Positions 25,591 to 34,025 of a DNA stretch of 64,000 nucleotides are shown one piece after another. The stretch's first letter is position 1. The number at the start of each line of letters is the position of its first letter. A model generated the notes under the pieces. The model worked only from the letters and a program-made list of their open reading frames with translations, did no database searches and had not been told where the DNA came from. The position numbers and the translations under genes were made by a program. Where the stretch lies: positions 1 through 64,000 of the forward strand of contig CAYFLT010000002.1 of the NCBI GenBank assembly GCA_964344055.1, given 5' to 3'. This DNA comes from OFTM10 sp964344055. Its GTDB lineage: Bacteria > Actinomycetota > Acidimicrobiia > Acidimicrobiales > Aldehydirespiratoraceae.

Positions 25591-26018
25591 ACGAGGTCAA
25601 TCGCAGCATCGAGGTGCCAGCGTCACCCGACGCGGTGTGGGCTGTGCTCGCCGACTTCGGCTCGATCAGTCGTTGGGCACCGGTCGTCGACCACTCCTGC
25701 CTGTTGAGCGACCGGACGTCGGGCGTTGGAACGGTCCGTCGGGTGCAGACCGGCCGGGTCACTCTCGTGGAGCGGGTCGAGGTCTGGGAACCGGGCTCCC
25801 GGCTGGCCTACGTGATCGAAGGCCTGCCGCCGGTGCTGAAGTCGGTGACCAACAAGTGGACCCTCGAACCGGCACCGTCAGGATGCCGAGTCACCCTCAC
25901 CAGTGGGATCGACGCAGGAAACCGCCCACCCCAGAAACTCATCGCCAAGGCCGCCGGCCGCCGACTGGGCCAGGCATCCGAGGAGATGCTGGCCGGCCTG
26001 AAGGAGAAGCTCTCGTGA
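25587..26018 (+). CDS. SRPBCC / polyketide cyclase-like protein
   Basis: 143 residues from the GTG at 25587 that overlaps the upstream stop (GTGA). SIEVPASPDAVWAVLADFG, then ISRWAPVVDHS, is the standard START/Bet v1-like opening; later VERVEVWEPGSRLAYVIEG and a C-terminal long helix. Members bind hydrophobic ligands or catalyse cyclisation/dehydration. It is translationally coupled on both sides (to DUF1330 and to the sulfatase fusion). Confidence 0.75.
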   Translation: MNEVNRSIEVPASPDAVWAVLADFGSISRWAPVVDHSCLLSDRTSGVGTVRRVQTGRVTLVERVEVWEPGSRLAYVIEGLPPVLKSVTNKWTLEPAPSGCRVTLTSGIDAGNRPPQKLIAKAAGRRLGQASEEMLAGLKEKLS

Positions 26019-28531
26019 CCACCCGGCCCGATGTCGTCGTCATCATGACCGACCAGGAGCGCGCCGCTCCTCCCTACGAAACGGCCGAGCTGGCGGCCTG
26101 GCGCCAGCGGACTCTGCCGGGCGCGAAGTGGTTCGAAGACCACGGCGTGTCGTTCCGCCGCCACTACACCGGTTCGCTCGCCTGTGTTCCCAGCCGACCG
26201 ACCCTGTTCACCGGCCAGTACCCCGACGTCCACGGCAAGATGGCCGACGACACCCGGCTTCGCTGGATGCGCGAGGGTGAGGTGCCCACCCTCGGCAACT
26301 GGTTCCAGGCCGCCGGCTACGACACCAAGTACGTCGGCAAGTGGCACATCAGCCACAGCGACCTGATCGACCCCGAGACCGGCCGGCCGCTCGCCACCAA
26401 CGATGCCGAGGGAGTGGTCGATCCGGCTGCGGTCCAGGCCTACCTCGACGCCGACCCGCTGGTGCCGTTCGGCTTCTCCGGCTGGGTCGGTCCCGAACCC
26501 CACGGCGCCCCTCGGGCGAACTCGGGGCTGGTGCGAGACCCGATCTTCGCGGACCGGGCGATCGCCTGGCTCGAGGATCGCTACGCCCGCCGTCGGGCCG
26601 GCGACGCCGACGCCCAGCGGCCGTTCCTCCTCGTGGTCAGCCTCGTGAACCCCCACGACATCGTGTTCCTCCCGGCGTGGGTCCGGGGCGACAACCCCAT
26701 CGAGCCGTCCGACTTCGACCCGCCATCGGTGGCCCCGTCGCCGACCGACGACGAAGACCTCGCTTCGAAACCGGCCGCCCAGATCGCCTTCCGGGCCTCG
26801 TACCCGAGCACCTACGGACCGGCGCCGATCGTCGAGCGGGCCTACCGTCGGAATGCCCAGTGGTACCGGGATCTCTACTACCGGCTCCACGCCGAGGTCG
26901 ACGGACCGCTCGACCGGGTCCGGCGGGCCGTCACCGACGGCGAGTCGGCCGACACCGTCATTGTGCGAACCGCCGACCACGGCGAGCTGCTCGGGNNNNN
27001 NNNNNACGACGAGGCCACTCGGGTGCCGTTCACGATCGTGCGCACTGGCGCCGACGCCACCACTGCCCGGGTGGTCGACGACGCTCCGACATCGCACGTC
27101 GACCTCGTGCCGACCCTGCTGGCGGCGGCCGGCATCGACGAAGCCGAGACGGCCGCCGATCTTCGGAAGGCACTCTCGGAGGTCCACCCGCTCCCGGGCC
27201 GAAACCTGATGCCGGTGGTCGACGGCGCCGATGCGGACCGCGAGCGTCACGCCTACCTGATCACCCGCGACAACATGCCCGAGGGCGACACCGGTGCGAG
27301 TGGGATGGCCCGCCGCCTGGGACGAGCCGATCGACCCCCGGCGCCGATGCGGATCCAGGTCCCGGCCCACGTGGCCGCCAACTTCGAGGGCCTGGTGGCG
27401 CGCGTTCACGAGAGCGATGCGGCCGGCGGCGACGGTCACCTGTGGAAGATCGTCCGTACCTTCGACGATCCCGACACCTGGACCGAACCGCGCGTTCGGC
27501 ACCTGGCGTCGACCGGCCCCGGTGGCCCGGCCTACCGCTACGCGCCGGTGCCCGACCAGTGGGAGCTGTACGACCTCGACGCCGACCCGATCGAGGCCGT
27601 CAACCGCTGGGACGATCCGGCCGCGACCGGCGTGTTCGACCTCATGGTCGACCGGCTTGCAGCCGAGCGAGCCCGCGCCGTGCCCGAACGAAACGTGCCC
27701 TGGCCCTACGCCGAACGCCGATCTCCGGGAGTTCCCATGAAGAAGGCCCCGCCCCCCGCCCGTCTCCTGCGCAAGGCCCTCCAACGGGTAGGGATGCATC
27801 CCGAGGACGAACAGGTCATCGACCTCGACCTGGTCGGGCGACGTGCCCTGGTGATCGCCACCAATCACGGCGTGCTCGACGTCGGCAAGCCCACCGGCGT
27901 GTTCGCGAGTGAGATGACGGTGCCCTACTACGCCTTCCTCGATGCCGGAATGGAGGTGGATGTCGCCAGTCCCAAGGGTGGGGCGATTCCCGTCGACCCG
28001 CAGTCGCTCAAGCCGGTGATCCGCACTGAGGCCGACGATCGCTTCCTGGCCGACGACGACTTCCGGGCGAAAGTGAACGACTCGCGGGCGGTCGGCGATC
28101 TCGACACCGGAGACTATGACATCGTCTACCTGGCAGGTGGGTGGGGTGCGGCGTTCGACTTCGGCTTCTCCGAGGAGCTCGCGGCCAAGATCACCGAGGC
28201 CAACGCGGCCGACAGGGTGATCGGCGGCGTGTGTCACGGACCGCTCGGGCTCATCAACGCCAAGGGCGCCGACGGTGAGCCGCTCGTGAAGGGCCGCCGG
28301 GTATCCGCGGTCACCGACAAGCAGGTGGCCGAGCTGGGCATCCAGAGCACGCCCCATCACCCCGAAACCGAGCTGCGCCGGGTCGGAGCCGAGTTCGAGA
28401 GCGAGACGAAGTTCCGCGATCCCTTCGCCAACCACTGGGTGGTCGACGGCAACCTGGTCACCGGCCAGAACCAGAACGCCGCCCCGATGGTCGCCCGCGA
28501 AATGATGCAGCTCATCGCGGCCCGAGGTTGA
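26015..28531 (+). CDS. Sulfatase fused to a DJ-1/PfpI domain
   Basis: A single open frame of 839 codons (as written) from a GTG overlapping the SRPBCC stop. N-terminal sulfatase: VVVIMTDQERAAP, maturation motif C57-V-P-S-R61, GKWHISHSD, NPHDIVFLP and TADHGELLG, then an N run at 26996-27005 where the usual AHGG..K..YDE segment (about 12 residues) is missing, and DEATRVPFTI. C-terminal region from about residue 608 is a DJ-1/PfpI domain: RRALVIATNHGVLDVGKPTG, YYAFLDAGMEVDVASPKGG and the nucleophile elbow GGVCHGPLGL (Cys near 740). A linker with PPPARLLRKALQRVG and an internal ATG (27737) joins them. Natural fusion is favoured as no stop intervenes, though the linker could mask a lost stop. Function: sulfate-ester cleavage plus an aldehyde/dicarbonyl-handling domain (inference). 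Confidence 0.75.
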   Translation: MTTRPDVVVIMTDQERAAPPYETAELAAWRQRTLPGAKWFEDHGVSFRRHYTGSLACVPSRPTLFTGQYPDVHGKMADDTRLRWMREGEVPTLGNWFQAAGYDTKYVGKWHISHSDLIDPETGRPLATNDAEGVVDPAAVQAYLDADPLVPFGFSGWVGPEPHGAPRANSGLVRDPIFADRAIAWLEDRYARRRAGDADAQRPFLLVVSLVNPHDIVFLPAWVRGDNPIEPSDFDPPSVAPSPTDDEDLASKPAAQIAFRASYPSTYGPAPIVERAYRRNAQWYRDLYYRLHAEVDGPLDRVRRAVTDGESADTVIVRTADHGELLGXXXXDEATRVPFTIVRTGADATTARVVDDAPTSHVDLVPTLLAAAGIDEAETAADLRKALSEVHPLPGRNLMPVVDGADADRERHAYLITRDNMPEGDTGASGMARRLGRADRPPAPMRIQVPAHVAANFEGLVARVHESDAAGGDGHLWKIVRTFDDPDTWTEPRVRHLASTGPGGPAYRYAPVPDQWELYDLDADPIEAVNRWDDPAATGVFDLMVDRLAAERARAVPERNVPWPYAERRSPGVPMKKAPPPARLLRKALQRVGMHPEDEQVIDLDLVGRRALVIATNHGVLDVGKPTGVFASEMTVPYYAFLDAGMEVDVASPKGGAIPVDPQSLKPVIRTEADDRFLADDDFRAKVNDSRAVGDLDTGDYDIVYLAGGWGAAFDFGFSEELAAKITEANAADRVIGGVCHGPLGLINAKGADGEPLVKGRRVSAVTDKQVAELGIQSTPHHPETELRRVGAEFESETKFRDPFANHWVVDGNLVTGQNQNAAPMVAREMMQLIAARG
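26996..27005. other. Assembly gap (10 N) inside the sulfatase-DJ-1 gene
   Basis: Frame is kept. Sulfatases carry about 12 more residues here than the written gap allows. Confidence 0.85.
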
Positions 28532-28534
28532 TCA

Positions 28535-28579
28535 AACCTGACAGGGTTTTGGTGTCAGGTACCAAAACCCTGTCAGGTT
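28535..28579. repeat. Modular palindrome, copy 2 (19-bp arms, 7-nt loop)
   Basis: Same module order as copy 1 on the plus strand. The minus-strand gene at 28573 ends ACC-TGA inside its right arm (read on the minus strand). The fusion gene stops at 28531, 3 nt before the left arm. Convergent genes. Confidence 0.9.
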
Positions 28580-29769
28580 GCGATTGCGGCCACGGCCGAG
28601 ACGAAGCCGTTCACTTCGTCCTCGGTGTTGTAGTAGTGCACCGAGGCCCGGATCACTGCGGGGAGCCCTCGGTCGGCGAGGTCGTAGCGGGCATGCCCAG
28701 GGGTCGAGGTGGAGGTGTTCATCGCCTGAGCCGAGAGGGTGGCCTGGACCTCGTTGGCATCGACGCCGTCGACGGTGAAGGTGACGATGCCGCCACGGGT
28801 CGTGCCCTTGTCGTGGACGTTCACCCCGTCAGTCGAGTCGAGCCCGGCGCGAAGGTCGACGGCGAGAGCGGCCAAACGTTCCGAGCCCGCCTCGATGCCG
28901 ACGTCGAGGGCGTAGTCGATGGCCGCCCCGAGGCCGAGCTTGCCGGCGAAGTTGGTCTCCCAGTTCTCGAAGCGCTTGGCACTGTCGACGATCACGTACT
29001 CGTCGTCGGCGATCCAGTTCGCCGCATGGAGGTCGAGGAAGGGCGGCTCGATCACGTCGAGGGCCCGGTCGTTCACCCACAGGAAGCCGGTGCCGCGAGG
29101 GCCGCGGAGGTACTTGCGGCCGGTCGCGGACAGAACGTCGCAGCCGATTTCGGCCACATCGATCGGCACCTGGCCGACCGACTGGCAGGCGTCGAGCACG
29201 AAGAACGTGTCGGTCGCCCGACACAGCGCGCCGACCGACTCGGCCGGATTGACGAGGCCGCCGCTGGTCGGCACGTGGGTCATCGACACCATCGCGGCGC
29301 CGCGGTCGAGCTCGGCCTCGAGCTGGGCGAGATCGATCTGGCCGTCGGCGTCATCGTCGATCAGCACGATCTCGATGCCGTGGCGCTTCTGGAGCTGGAG
29401 CAGGCCGATCACGTTGCTGACGTACTCGGCCCGGCAGGTGAGCACCCGGTCGCCCGGCCGGAACGGATAGCCGTAGACGGCCATGTCCCACGCGCGGGTG
29501 GCGTTCTCGATCACGGCAACCTGGCGGGCCTCACCACCGATCAGGGCGGCGATCGAGTCATAAGCCGCGTCGAGCCGTTCGCCTGCCTCGGCAGCAGCCT
29601 CATAGCCGCCGATCTCGGCCTCCCGATACAGGTGGTCGACGGTGGCGGTGAGGGCCGGTTGGGGCGGCAGGGCGGCACCCGCGTTGTTGAAGTGCAGGAC
29701 GTTCTCGACGCCGGGCGTGTCGGCCCGCACGCGGTCGATCGGGAAGGCGGATTCGGTCGGAGAATTCAT
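28573..29769 (-). CDS. Class V PLP-dependent aminotransferase / cysteine desulfurase-like (EgtE-like)
   Basis: 398 residues from the ATG at 29769. An upstream ORF start at 29949 overlaps the divergent peptidase gene. LHFNNAGAALPP at 26-37, ATRAWDMAV, D193 in FVLDACQSVGQ and the PLP lysine K219 in SATGRKYLRGPRGTGFL. The motif SATGRKYLRGPRGTG is shared with the EgtE/C-S lyase branch of the family, so a C-S lyase or desulfurase is likelier than transamination. The last codon is ACC followed by TGA within the modular palindrome. A TAGCGT box lies 7 nt before the ATG. Confidence 0.75.
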   Translation of the reverse strand: MNSPTESAFPIDRVRADTPGVENVLHFNNAGAALPPQPALTATVDHLYREAEIGGYEAAAEAGERLDAAYDSIAALIGGEARQVAVIENATRAWDMAVYGYPFRPGDRVLTCRAEYVSNVIGLLQLQKRHGIEIVLIDDDADGQIDLAQLEAELDRGAAMVSMTHVPTSGGLVNPAESVGALCRATDTFFVLDACQSVGQVPIDVAEIGCDVLSATGRKYLRGPRGTGFLWVNDRALDVIEPPFLDLHAANWIADDEYVIVDSAKRFENWETNFAGKLGLGAAIDYALDVGIEAGSERLAALAVDLRAGLDSTDGVNVHDKGTTRGGIVTFTVDGVDANEVQATLSAQAMNTSTSTPGHARYDLADRGLPAVIRASVHYYNTEDEVNGFVSAVAAIAT

Positions 29770-29776
29770 CGGCGTC

Positions 29777-29782
29777 ACGCTA
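29777..29782 (-). promoter_or_regulatory. -10 box TAGCGT, leaderless-type
   Basis: TAGCGT, 7 nt, ATG at 29769 on the minus strand. Confidence 0.5.
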
Positions 29783-29809
29783 GTGCTCCGGGGTCGGAAC
29801 GGGTTTACG

Positions 29810-31012
29810 ATGCCGCGCGTGACGAGTGCGACGGACGCCGTATCCACCGCTCCCGAGCGGGGATTCCCTCCGGCGGAGTTCGAGGCGCGTGTCGCCCGCT
29901 GCCAGGCGAAGATGGCCGAGGTCGGGGTGGCCGCCATCCTCGTCTGCACCGAGCCCGAGGTGCGCTACTTCACCGGGTTCCACACTCCGTTCTGGCAGAG
30001 TCCCACCCGGCCGTGGTTCACCGTGGTCCCGACGACCGGCAAGCCGATCGCGGTCATTCCGAGCATCGGCGGTGCGTCAATGTCGGCCACCTGGATCGAC
30101 GACGTGCGCACCTGGTCGTCGCCCCAGCCCGCTGACGACGGTGTCTCCCTGCTCGCCGAGTGCCTGCACGAGGTGGTGGGCACCGATGGTCGGGTGGGTC
30201 TCCCGATGGGACCGGAGACCCACGTCCGCATGCCGTTGCGTGATCTCGATCGCCTGCGAGCGGAGGTGGGCGACTTCGTCGACGTCACCGACATCATCCG
30301 CTCGCTGAGGATGGTGAAGTCCGAGGCCGAGATCGCCAAGCACCGCCGCATCTGCGGAATCGTTTCCGATGCCTTCGACGCCCTGTCCGACATCATTTCG
30401 GTGGGTATGACCGAGCGGCAGGCGTTCGCCACCTTCCGGGCTGAGATCCTGCGCCAGGGGGCCGACGACGTCCCTTACCTGGTCGGCGCCACCGGACCGG
30501 GCGGGATCGACGACATCATCCGCCAGCCGTCCGACCGCATCATCGACACCGGCGATCTCCTGATCTTCGACACCGGCTCCACCTTCGACGGCTACTTCAG
30601 CGACTTCGACCGCAACTTCGCGTTCGGCCACGCCGACCAGGGCGCCAAGGATGCGTACCGCGCGGTGTGGGATGCCACCGAAGCGGGCATCGAGGTGATC
30701 CGGCCCGGCGTCACCACCACCGAGGTGTTCGGGGCCATGAACGCGGTGTTGGAGGCGAACGGATCGCTCGGAAACGACGTCGGCCGCATGGGTCACGGCC
30801 TCGGCATGCAGGTCACCGAGTGGCCGTCGCACACCGCTGACGACGACACCATGATCGAGGAGAACATGGTGCTCACCCTCGAACCCGGTTTGAACTGGGC
30901 CCCCGGCAAGGCGATGGTCCACGAGGAGAACCTCGTGGTCCGGGCCTCAGGGGCCGAAATGCTGAGCAGGCGCGCTGCGCCGGAGCTCCCGATCATCGGA
31001 GAAGCACGATGA
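29810..31012 (+). CDS. M24 (Xaa-Pro peptidase-fold) metallohydrolase
   Basis: 400 residues from the ATG at 29810. A creatinase N-domain (MAEVGVAAILVCTEPEVRYFTGFHTP) precedes the pita-bread domain. Metal ligands are intact: D254 and D265 in FDTGSTFDGYFSDFDR, H329 in MGHGLG, E358 in TLEPG and E372/E373 in VHEENLVV. So this is a probable active peptidase or amidohydrolase. Divergent from the class V PLP gene; the next gene starts within its stop (ATGA overlap). One of four M24 proteins within 8 kb. Confidence 0.82.
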   Translation: MPRVTSATDAVSTAPERGFPPAEFEARVARCQAKMAEVGVAAILVCTEPEVRYFTGFHTPFWQSPTRPWFTVVPTTGKPIAVIPSIGGASMSATWIDDVRTWSSPQPADDGVSLLAECLHEVVGTDGRVGLPMGPETHVRMPLRDLDRLRAEVGDFVDVTDIIRSLRMVKSEAEIAKHRRICGIVSDAFDALSDIISVGMTERQAFATFRAEILRQGADDVPYLVGATGPGGIDDIIRQPSDRIIDTGDLLIFDTGSTFDGYFSDFDRNFAFGHADQGAKDAYRAVWDATEAGIEVIRPGVTTTEVFGAMNAVLEANGSLGNDVGRMGHGLGMQVTEWPSHTADDDTMIEENMVLTLEPGLNWAPGKAMVHEENLVVRASGAEMLSRRAAPELPIIGEAR

Positions 31013-31917
31013 CTGAACCAATCCCCGCCCAGCCGATCCCCGTGAAGGAAGTCCTGACTGCCGAACAGATCGAGCAGTTCTGGGAGGACGGTTTCCTGTT
31101 CCTCCCGAACGCCATGACTGCCGAACAGCTGGACGGCCTGATCGCCGATTTCGAGACGTGGCGGGAGGAGAGCCTCGCCCACACCGAGCCGTACGGCGAG
31201 ACGACGGACGGCCGGCCCCGCTTCGACATGGAGCCGGGGCACAGTGCAGAGCGCTCGGCGTTGCGGAGGGTCGCGTCGCCCATCGAGGTGTCCGACGCCT
31301 ACCTCGACGTCATGCGCAATAGCACCGCGCCCGATGCCGTCGCCCAGATCTTCGACAACAACATCGAGTTCAACAACGCCAAGATCAACTCCAAGCAGCC
31401 CGAGTCGGCGACGCAGGTCCAGTGGCACCAGGACTTCCTGTTCCAGCCCCACTCCAACGACGACCTCATGACCGTGCTTTTCATGCTCGACGACGTGACC
31501 GACGACAACGGCCCGCTGGAAGTGGTGGCGGGAAGTCACCGGGGCCCACTCTTCGACCACTGGCATGACGGCGTCTTCACCGGCGCTCTCAGCGAAGACG
31601 TGGTGGCCGAGCACTGCAGCGAGACGGTGAAGGTCTACGGTAAGGCCGGCGACGCCTGCCTGATGCACAACCGCACCCTCCACGGGTCCGGTCCCAACCG
31701 GTCCGACCGACCCCGCACCCTCTTCATCAGCGAGTACCGGGCCGAGGACTCCAAGCCGCTGCAGGTCAATCACATCCCGAGCGTGTACTGCGGTGAAGTC
31801 GTGCGCGGTGAGCGCACCAACCGGGTGCGGTGCTCCAGCTACGAGATGGAGTTCCCCGAGGTGCCGACGGGGGCCTCCTTCTTCGACCAGCAGGCCAAGG
31901 CGCCGGTGGAGATGTGA
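31009..31917 (+). CDS. Phytanoyl-CoA dioxygenase (PhyH) family Fe(II)/2-oxoglutarate oxygenase
   Basis: 302 residues. Iron ligands H140-x-D142 (VQWHQDFLF) and H225 (TLHGS) with 2-oxoglutarate-binding basic residue near R234-R236. The N-terminal ELT/EQ helix and FEDGFLFLPNAMT region match the family. EctD was considered because this family includes ectoine hydroxylase, but the FxWHSDFETWH signature of EctD is absent. It is likely a small-molecule hydroxylase acting on the cluster's substrate. It was probably once coupled to the next gene; see the 14-bp duplication. Confidence 0.78.
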   Translation: MTEPIPAQPIPVKEVLTAEQIEQFWEDGFLFLPNAMTAEQLDGLIADFETWREESLAHTEPYGETTDGRPRFDMEPGHSAERSALRRVASPIEVSDAYLDVMRNSTAPDAVAQIFDNNIEFNNAKINSKQPESATQVQWHQDFLFQPHSNDDLMTVLFMLDDVTDDNGPLEVVAGSHRGPLFDHWHDGVFTGALSEDVVAEHCSETVKVYGKAGDACLMHNRTLHGSGPNRSDRPRTLFISEYRAEDSKPLQVNHIPSVYCGEVVRGERTNRVRCSSYEMEFPEVPTGASFFDQQAKAPVEM

Positions 31918-31932
31918 TGGTGGAGATGTGAG
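31905..31932. repeat. 14-bp tandem duplication at a stop/start junction
   Basis: GGTGGAGATGTGAT (31905-31918) is followed by GGTGGAGATGTGAG (31919-31932). The first copy carries the TGA of PhyH (31915-31917), the second the GTG start of the next gene (31928-31930). Confidence 0.85.
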
Positions 31933-32689
31933 CGTCGGGTCCGAGCCGGTTCGCCTCGATTTCGAGACCGACGAGGGTTTCGGTGCCCGCGCCCGGATCG
32001 GGCTCATCGTGCTTGAGACCGATCAGACGATCGAGGCCGAAGCGAGCCGGCTACGGCTACCCGGGGTCGACTGGTACCACGCCCGCATACCCAACGCGGT
32101 CGACGTCAGTCCCGAAACGCTGTCCGCGATGGAGGACGATCTGCCCGCGGCGGCGGCGCTCCTGCCGAACGGGTTCGGCTTCGATGCGATCGGCTACGGC
32201 TGTACGTCGGCCGCCACCCTGATCGGGGAGGACGGGGTGACCGCTGCGATCCGGTCGGCCCATCCCGATGTCGAGACGAGCAACCCGATCAGTGCGGCGA
32301 TCGCCGCGTTCGAGGCGTTGGGCGCCCGTCGGATCGCGGTCGTCACTCCCTACACGGCCGAGGTGACCGCGCCGGTGGTGCGGATGTTCCAGGACGCCGG
32401 CATCGAGGTCACTGCGGTCGGGTCGTTCCTGGAGGGGAGCGACCTGGTGGTGGCCCGGATCAGCGAGACGTCGGTGGCAGAGGGTGTCCGGCGGATGGTG
32501 TCGGTGGCCGACTGCGATGCGGTCTTCGTGTCCTGCACCAGCCTCCGCACGTTCGGGATCATCGAGTCGCTCGAAGCCGAGCTCGGTGTGCCGGTCGTGT
32601 CGAGCAATGTCGCCCTGATGTGGCGCCTCCTCCGCCTCGCCGGCGTCGACGACCACATCGACGATCTCGGCACCCTCTTCCGAACCTGA
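31928..32689 (+). CDS. Maleate cis-trans isomerase / arylmalonate decarboxylase-like protein (EutA-like)
   Basis: 253 residues from the GTG at 31928. IGLIVLETDQTIEAE opens the Asp/Glu-racemase fold, with the two catalytic cysteines C92 (GCTSAAT) and C203 (SCTSLRT), and SSNVALMWRLLRLAG at the end. The ectoine-utilisation protein EutA belongs to this family, and the convergent next gene is an ectoine-hydrolase-like M24 protein, so an ectoine-type pathway is a reasonable inference. Maleate isomerase or hydantoin racemase are alternatives. It ends ACC-TGA in the modular palindrome. Confidence 0.7.
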   Translation: MSVGSEPVRLDFETDEGFGARARIGLIVLETDQTIEAEASRLRLPGVDWYHARIPNAVDVSPETLSAMEDDLPAAAALLPNGFGFDAIGYGCTSAATLIGEDGVTAAIRSAHPDVETSNPISAAIAAFEALGARRIAVVTPYTAEVTAPVVRMFQDAGIEVTAVGSFLEGSDLVVARISETSVAEGVRRMVSVADCDAVFVSCTSLRTFGIIESLEAELGVPVVSSNVALMWRLLRLAGVDDHIDDLGTLFRT

Positions 32690-32728
32690 CAGGGTTTTGG
32701 TACCTGACACCAAAACCCTGTCAGGTTC
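32682..32728. repeat. Modular palindrome, copy 3, inverted orientation (20-bp arms)
   Basis: The loop is ACCTGAC instead of GTCAGGT, so the whole element is in reverse orientation relative to copies 1 and 2. The left arm supplies the TGA (32687-32689) of the EutA-like gene. The minus-strand gene stops at 32730, 1 nt beyond the right arm. Confidence 0.9.
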
Positions 32729-32729
32729 G

Positions 32730-33920
32730 CTAGTCCTTGACGAAGAGTCGGCGGGGGGTGGTGCAGAGCGGTTCGGCGCCGGTGTCGGTGATGAGGATTG
32801 GTTCGGTGATCTCCAGGCCCCAGTCCTCCTGCCACAGCGCCGGCATGAAGTGGATGGTCATGCCCGGCACGAACTCGGTGAGGTCGCCCTCGCGGATGCT
32901 GAGGTTCCGCTCCCCCCAGTCGGGCGGGTAGCTGAGTCCGATCGAATACCCGGCGCGGCTCTCCTTGTCGAAGCCGTGTGACCGGAGCTCGGCGATGAAG
33001 GCCCGGTGCATGTCCTGGCAGGTGGCGCCCGGCCGGGCCGCGTCGAGGCCGGCAGCGATCGAATCGATCAGCGCCCGCTCGGCATCGAAGAACGGCTGCG
33101 GGGGCGTCCCCAGGTAGACGGTGCGGCTCTGCGGAACGTGATAGCGGTGGAACACGCCGGCGATCTCAAAGAAGGTGCCGGCCCCGGACTCGAGCGGCTT
33201 GTCGTCCCATGTGAGGTGAGCGGCAGTGGCGTCGATGCCGGTCGGGACGAGGGGCACGATGGCCGGGTAGTCGCCGCCGTGGCCGTCCACGCCGGTGATG
33301 CCGGTGTGGTAGATCTCCGCCACCACGTCGTTCTTGCGAACGCCCGGCTCCATGATCTCGACGATCCGTTCGTGCATGCGCTCGACGCTGCGCGCCGCGA
33401 TCCGCATGTACTCGATCTCGGTCGGCGACTTCACCATGCGGCGCCAGTTGACCAGGCCGGTGGCGTCGACCAGCTCGGCGCCCGGCAGGTGGGCGGCGAG
33501 CGACGCATGGGCCCGGGCCGAGTAGTAGTAGTTGTCCATCTCTACCCCGACACGGCCGGTGGCCCATCCACGCTGAGCGAGCACGCCGGCCAGGTGGTTC
33601 ATGGGGTGGCGCTCGGTCGACATCACATAGTGGTCGGGGTAGGGGACGATGTCATCGGTGGAGAGGTAGGTCGTGCGGACCGCGCCCGGCGCGTCCATCC
33701 CACGGCCATACCAGAAAGGGTCCCCATCGGGCCCCACTACCACGCACTGGGGGACGTAGAAGGACCAGCCGTCGTAGCCGGTGAGCCAGGCCATGTTCGA
33801 CGGGTCGTGCGAGACGAGGATGTCGAGCCCCGCCCGCTCCATGGCGGTTCGGGTGGCGGCGAGCCGATCGGCGTACTCGGCCCGGGTGAAATGCAGGGTC
33901 GGCTCGGCTGGGGCGGTCAT
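32730..33920 (-). CDS. Ectoine hydrolase-like M24 protein (DoeA/EutD family)
   Basis: 396 residues. VSHDPSNMAWLTGYDGWSFY in the N-domain and the C-terminal GYSIGLSYPPDWGERNLSIR, then FVPGMTIHFMPALW and DWGLEITEPILI strongly match DoeA/EutD. Canonical M24 metal Asp residues are replaced here (FEIAGVFHRYHVPQSRTV), as is usual in this branch, so it probably does not use the classical dinuclear site. It would open an ectoine-type or other cyclic amidine ring. Convergent with the EutA-like gene; only this pair of Eut-like genes is local, as EutB/C/E were not found. Confidence 0.8.
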   Translation of the reverse strand: MTAPAEPTLHFTRAEYADRLAATRTAMERAGLDILVSHDPSNMAWLTGYDGWSFYVPQCVVVGPDGDPFWYGRGMDAPGAVRTTYLSTDDIVPYPDHYVMSTERHPMNHLAGVLAQRGWATGRVGVEMDNYYYSARAHASLAAHLPGAELVDATGLVNWRRMVKSPTEIEYMRIAARSVERMHERIVEIMEPGVRKNDVVAEIYHTGITGVDGHGGDYPAIVPLVPTGIDATAAHLTWDDKPLESGAGTFFEIAGVFHRYHVPQSRTVYLGTPPQPFFDAERALIDSIAAGLDAARPGATCQDMHRAFIAELRSHGFDKESRAGYSIGLSYPPDWGERNLSIREGDLTEFVPGMTIHFMPALWQEDWGLEITEPILITDTGAEPLCTTPRRLFVKD

Positions 33921-34025
33921 CTCGGGCGGTCCCTCTCGGTGCGTGTGACTTGGCCGTCGGCCTAGTCTCTCCCCGGCCCCGGCTCCCGGGGCCTATCACA
34001 GGGGATCCGACAGAGCGAGGGAACG

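Noticed and set aside
25808..28435. 875-codon minus-strand ORF
   Set aside because: Antisense shadow of the sulfatase fusion in high-GC DNA. It lacks recognisable domains, while the plus strand has complete motifs.
31009..31917. Ectoine hydroxylase EctD
   Set aside because: It belongs to the PhyH family, but the EctD signature around WHSDFETWH is not present (here WHQDFLFQP).
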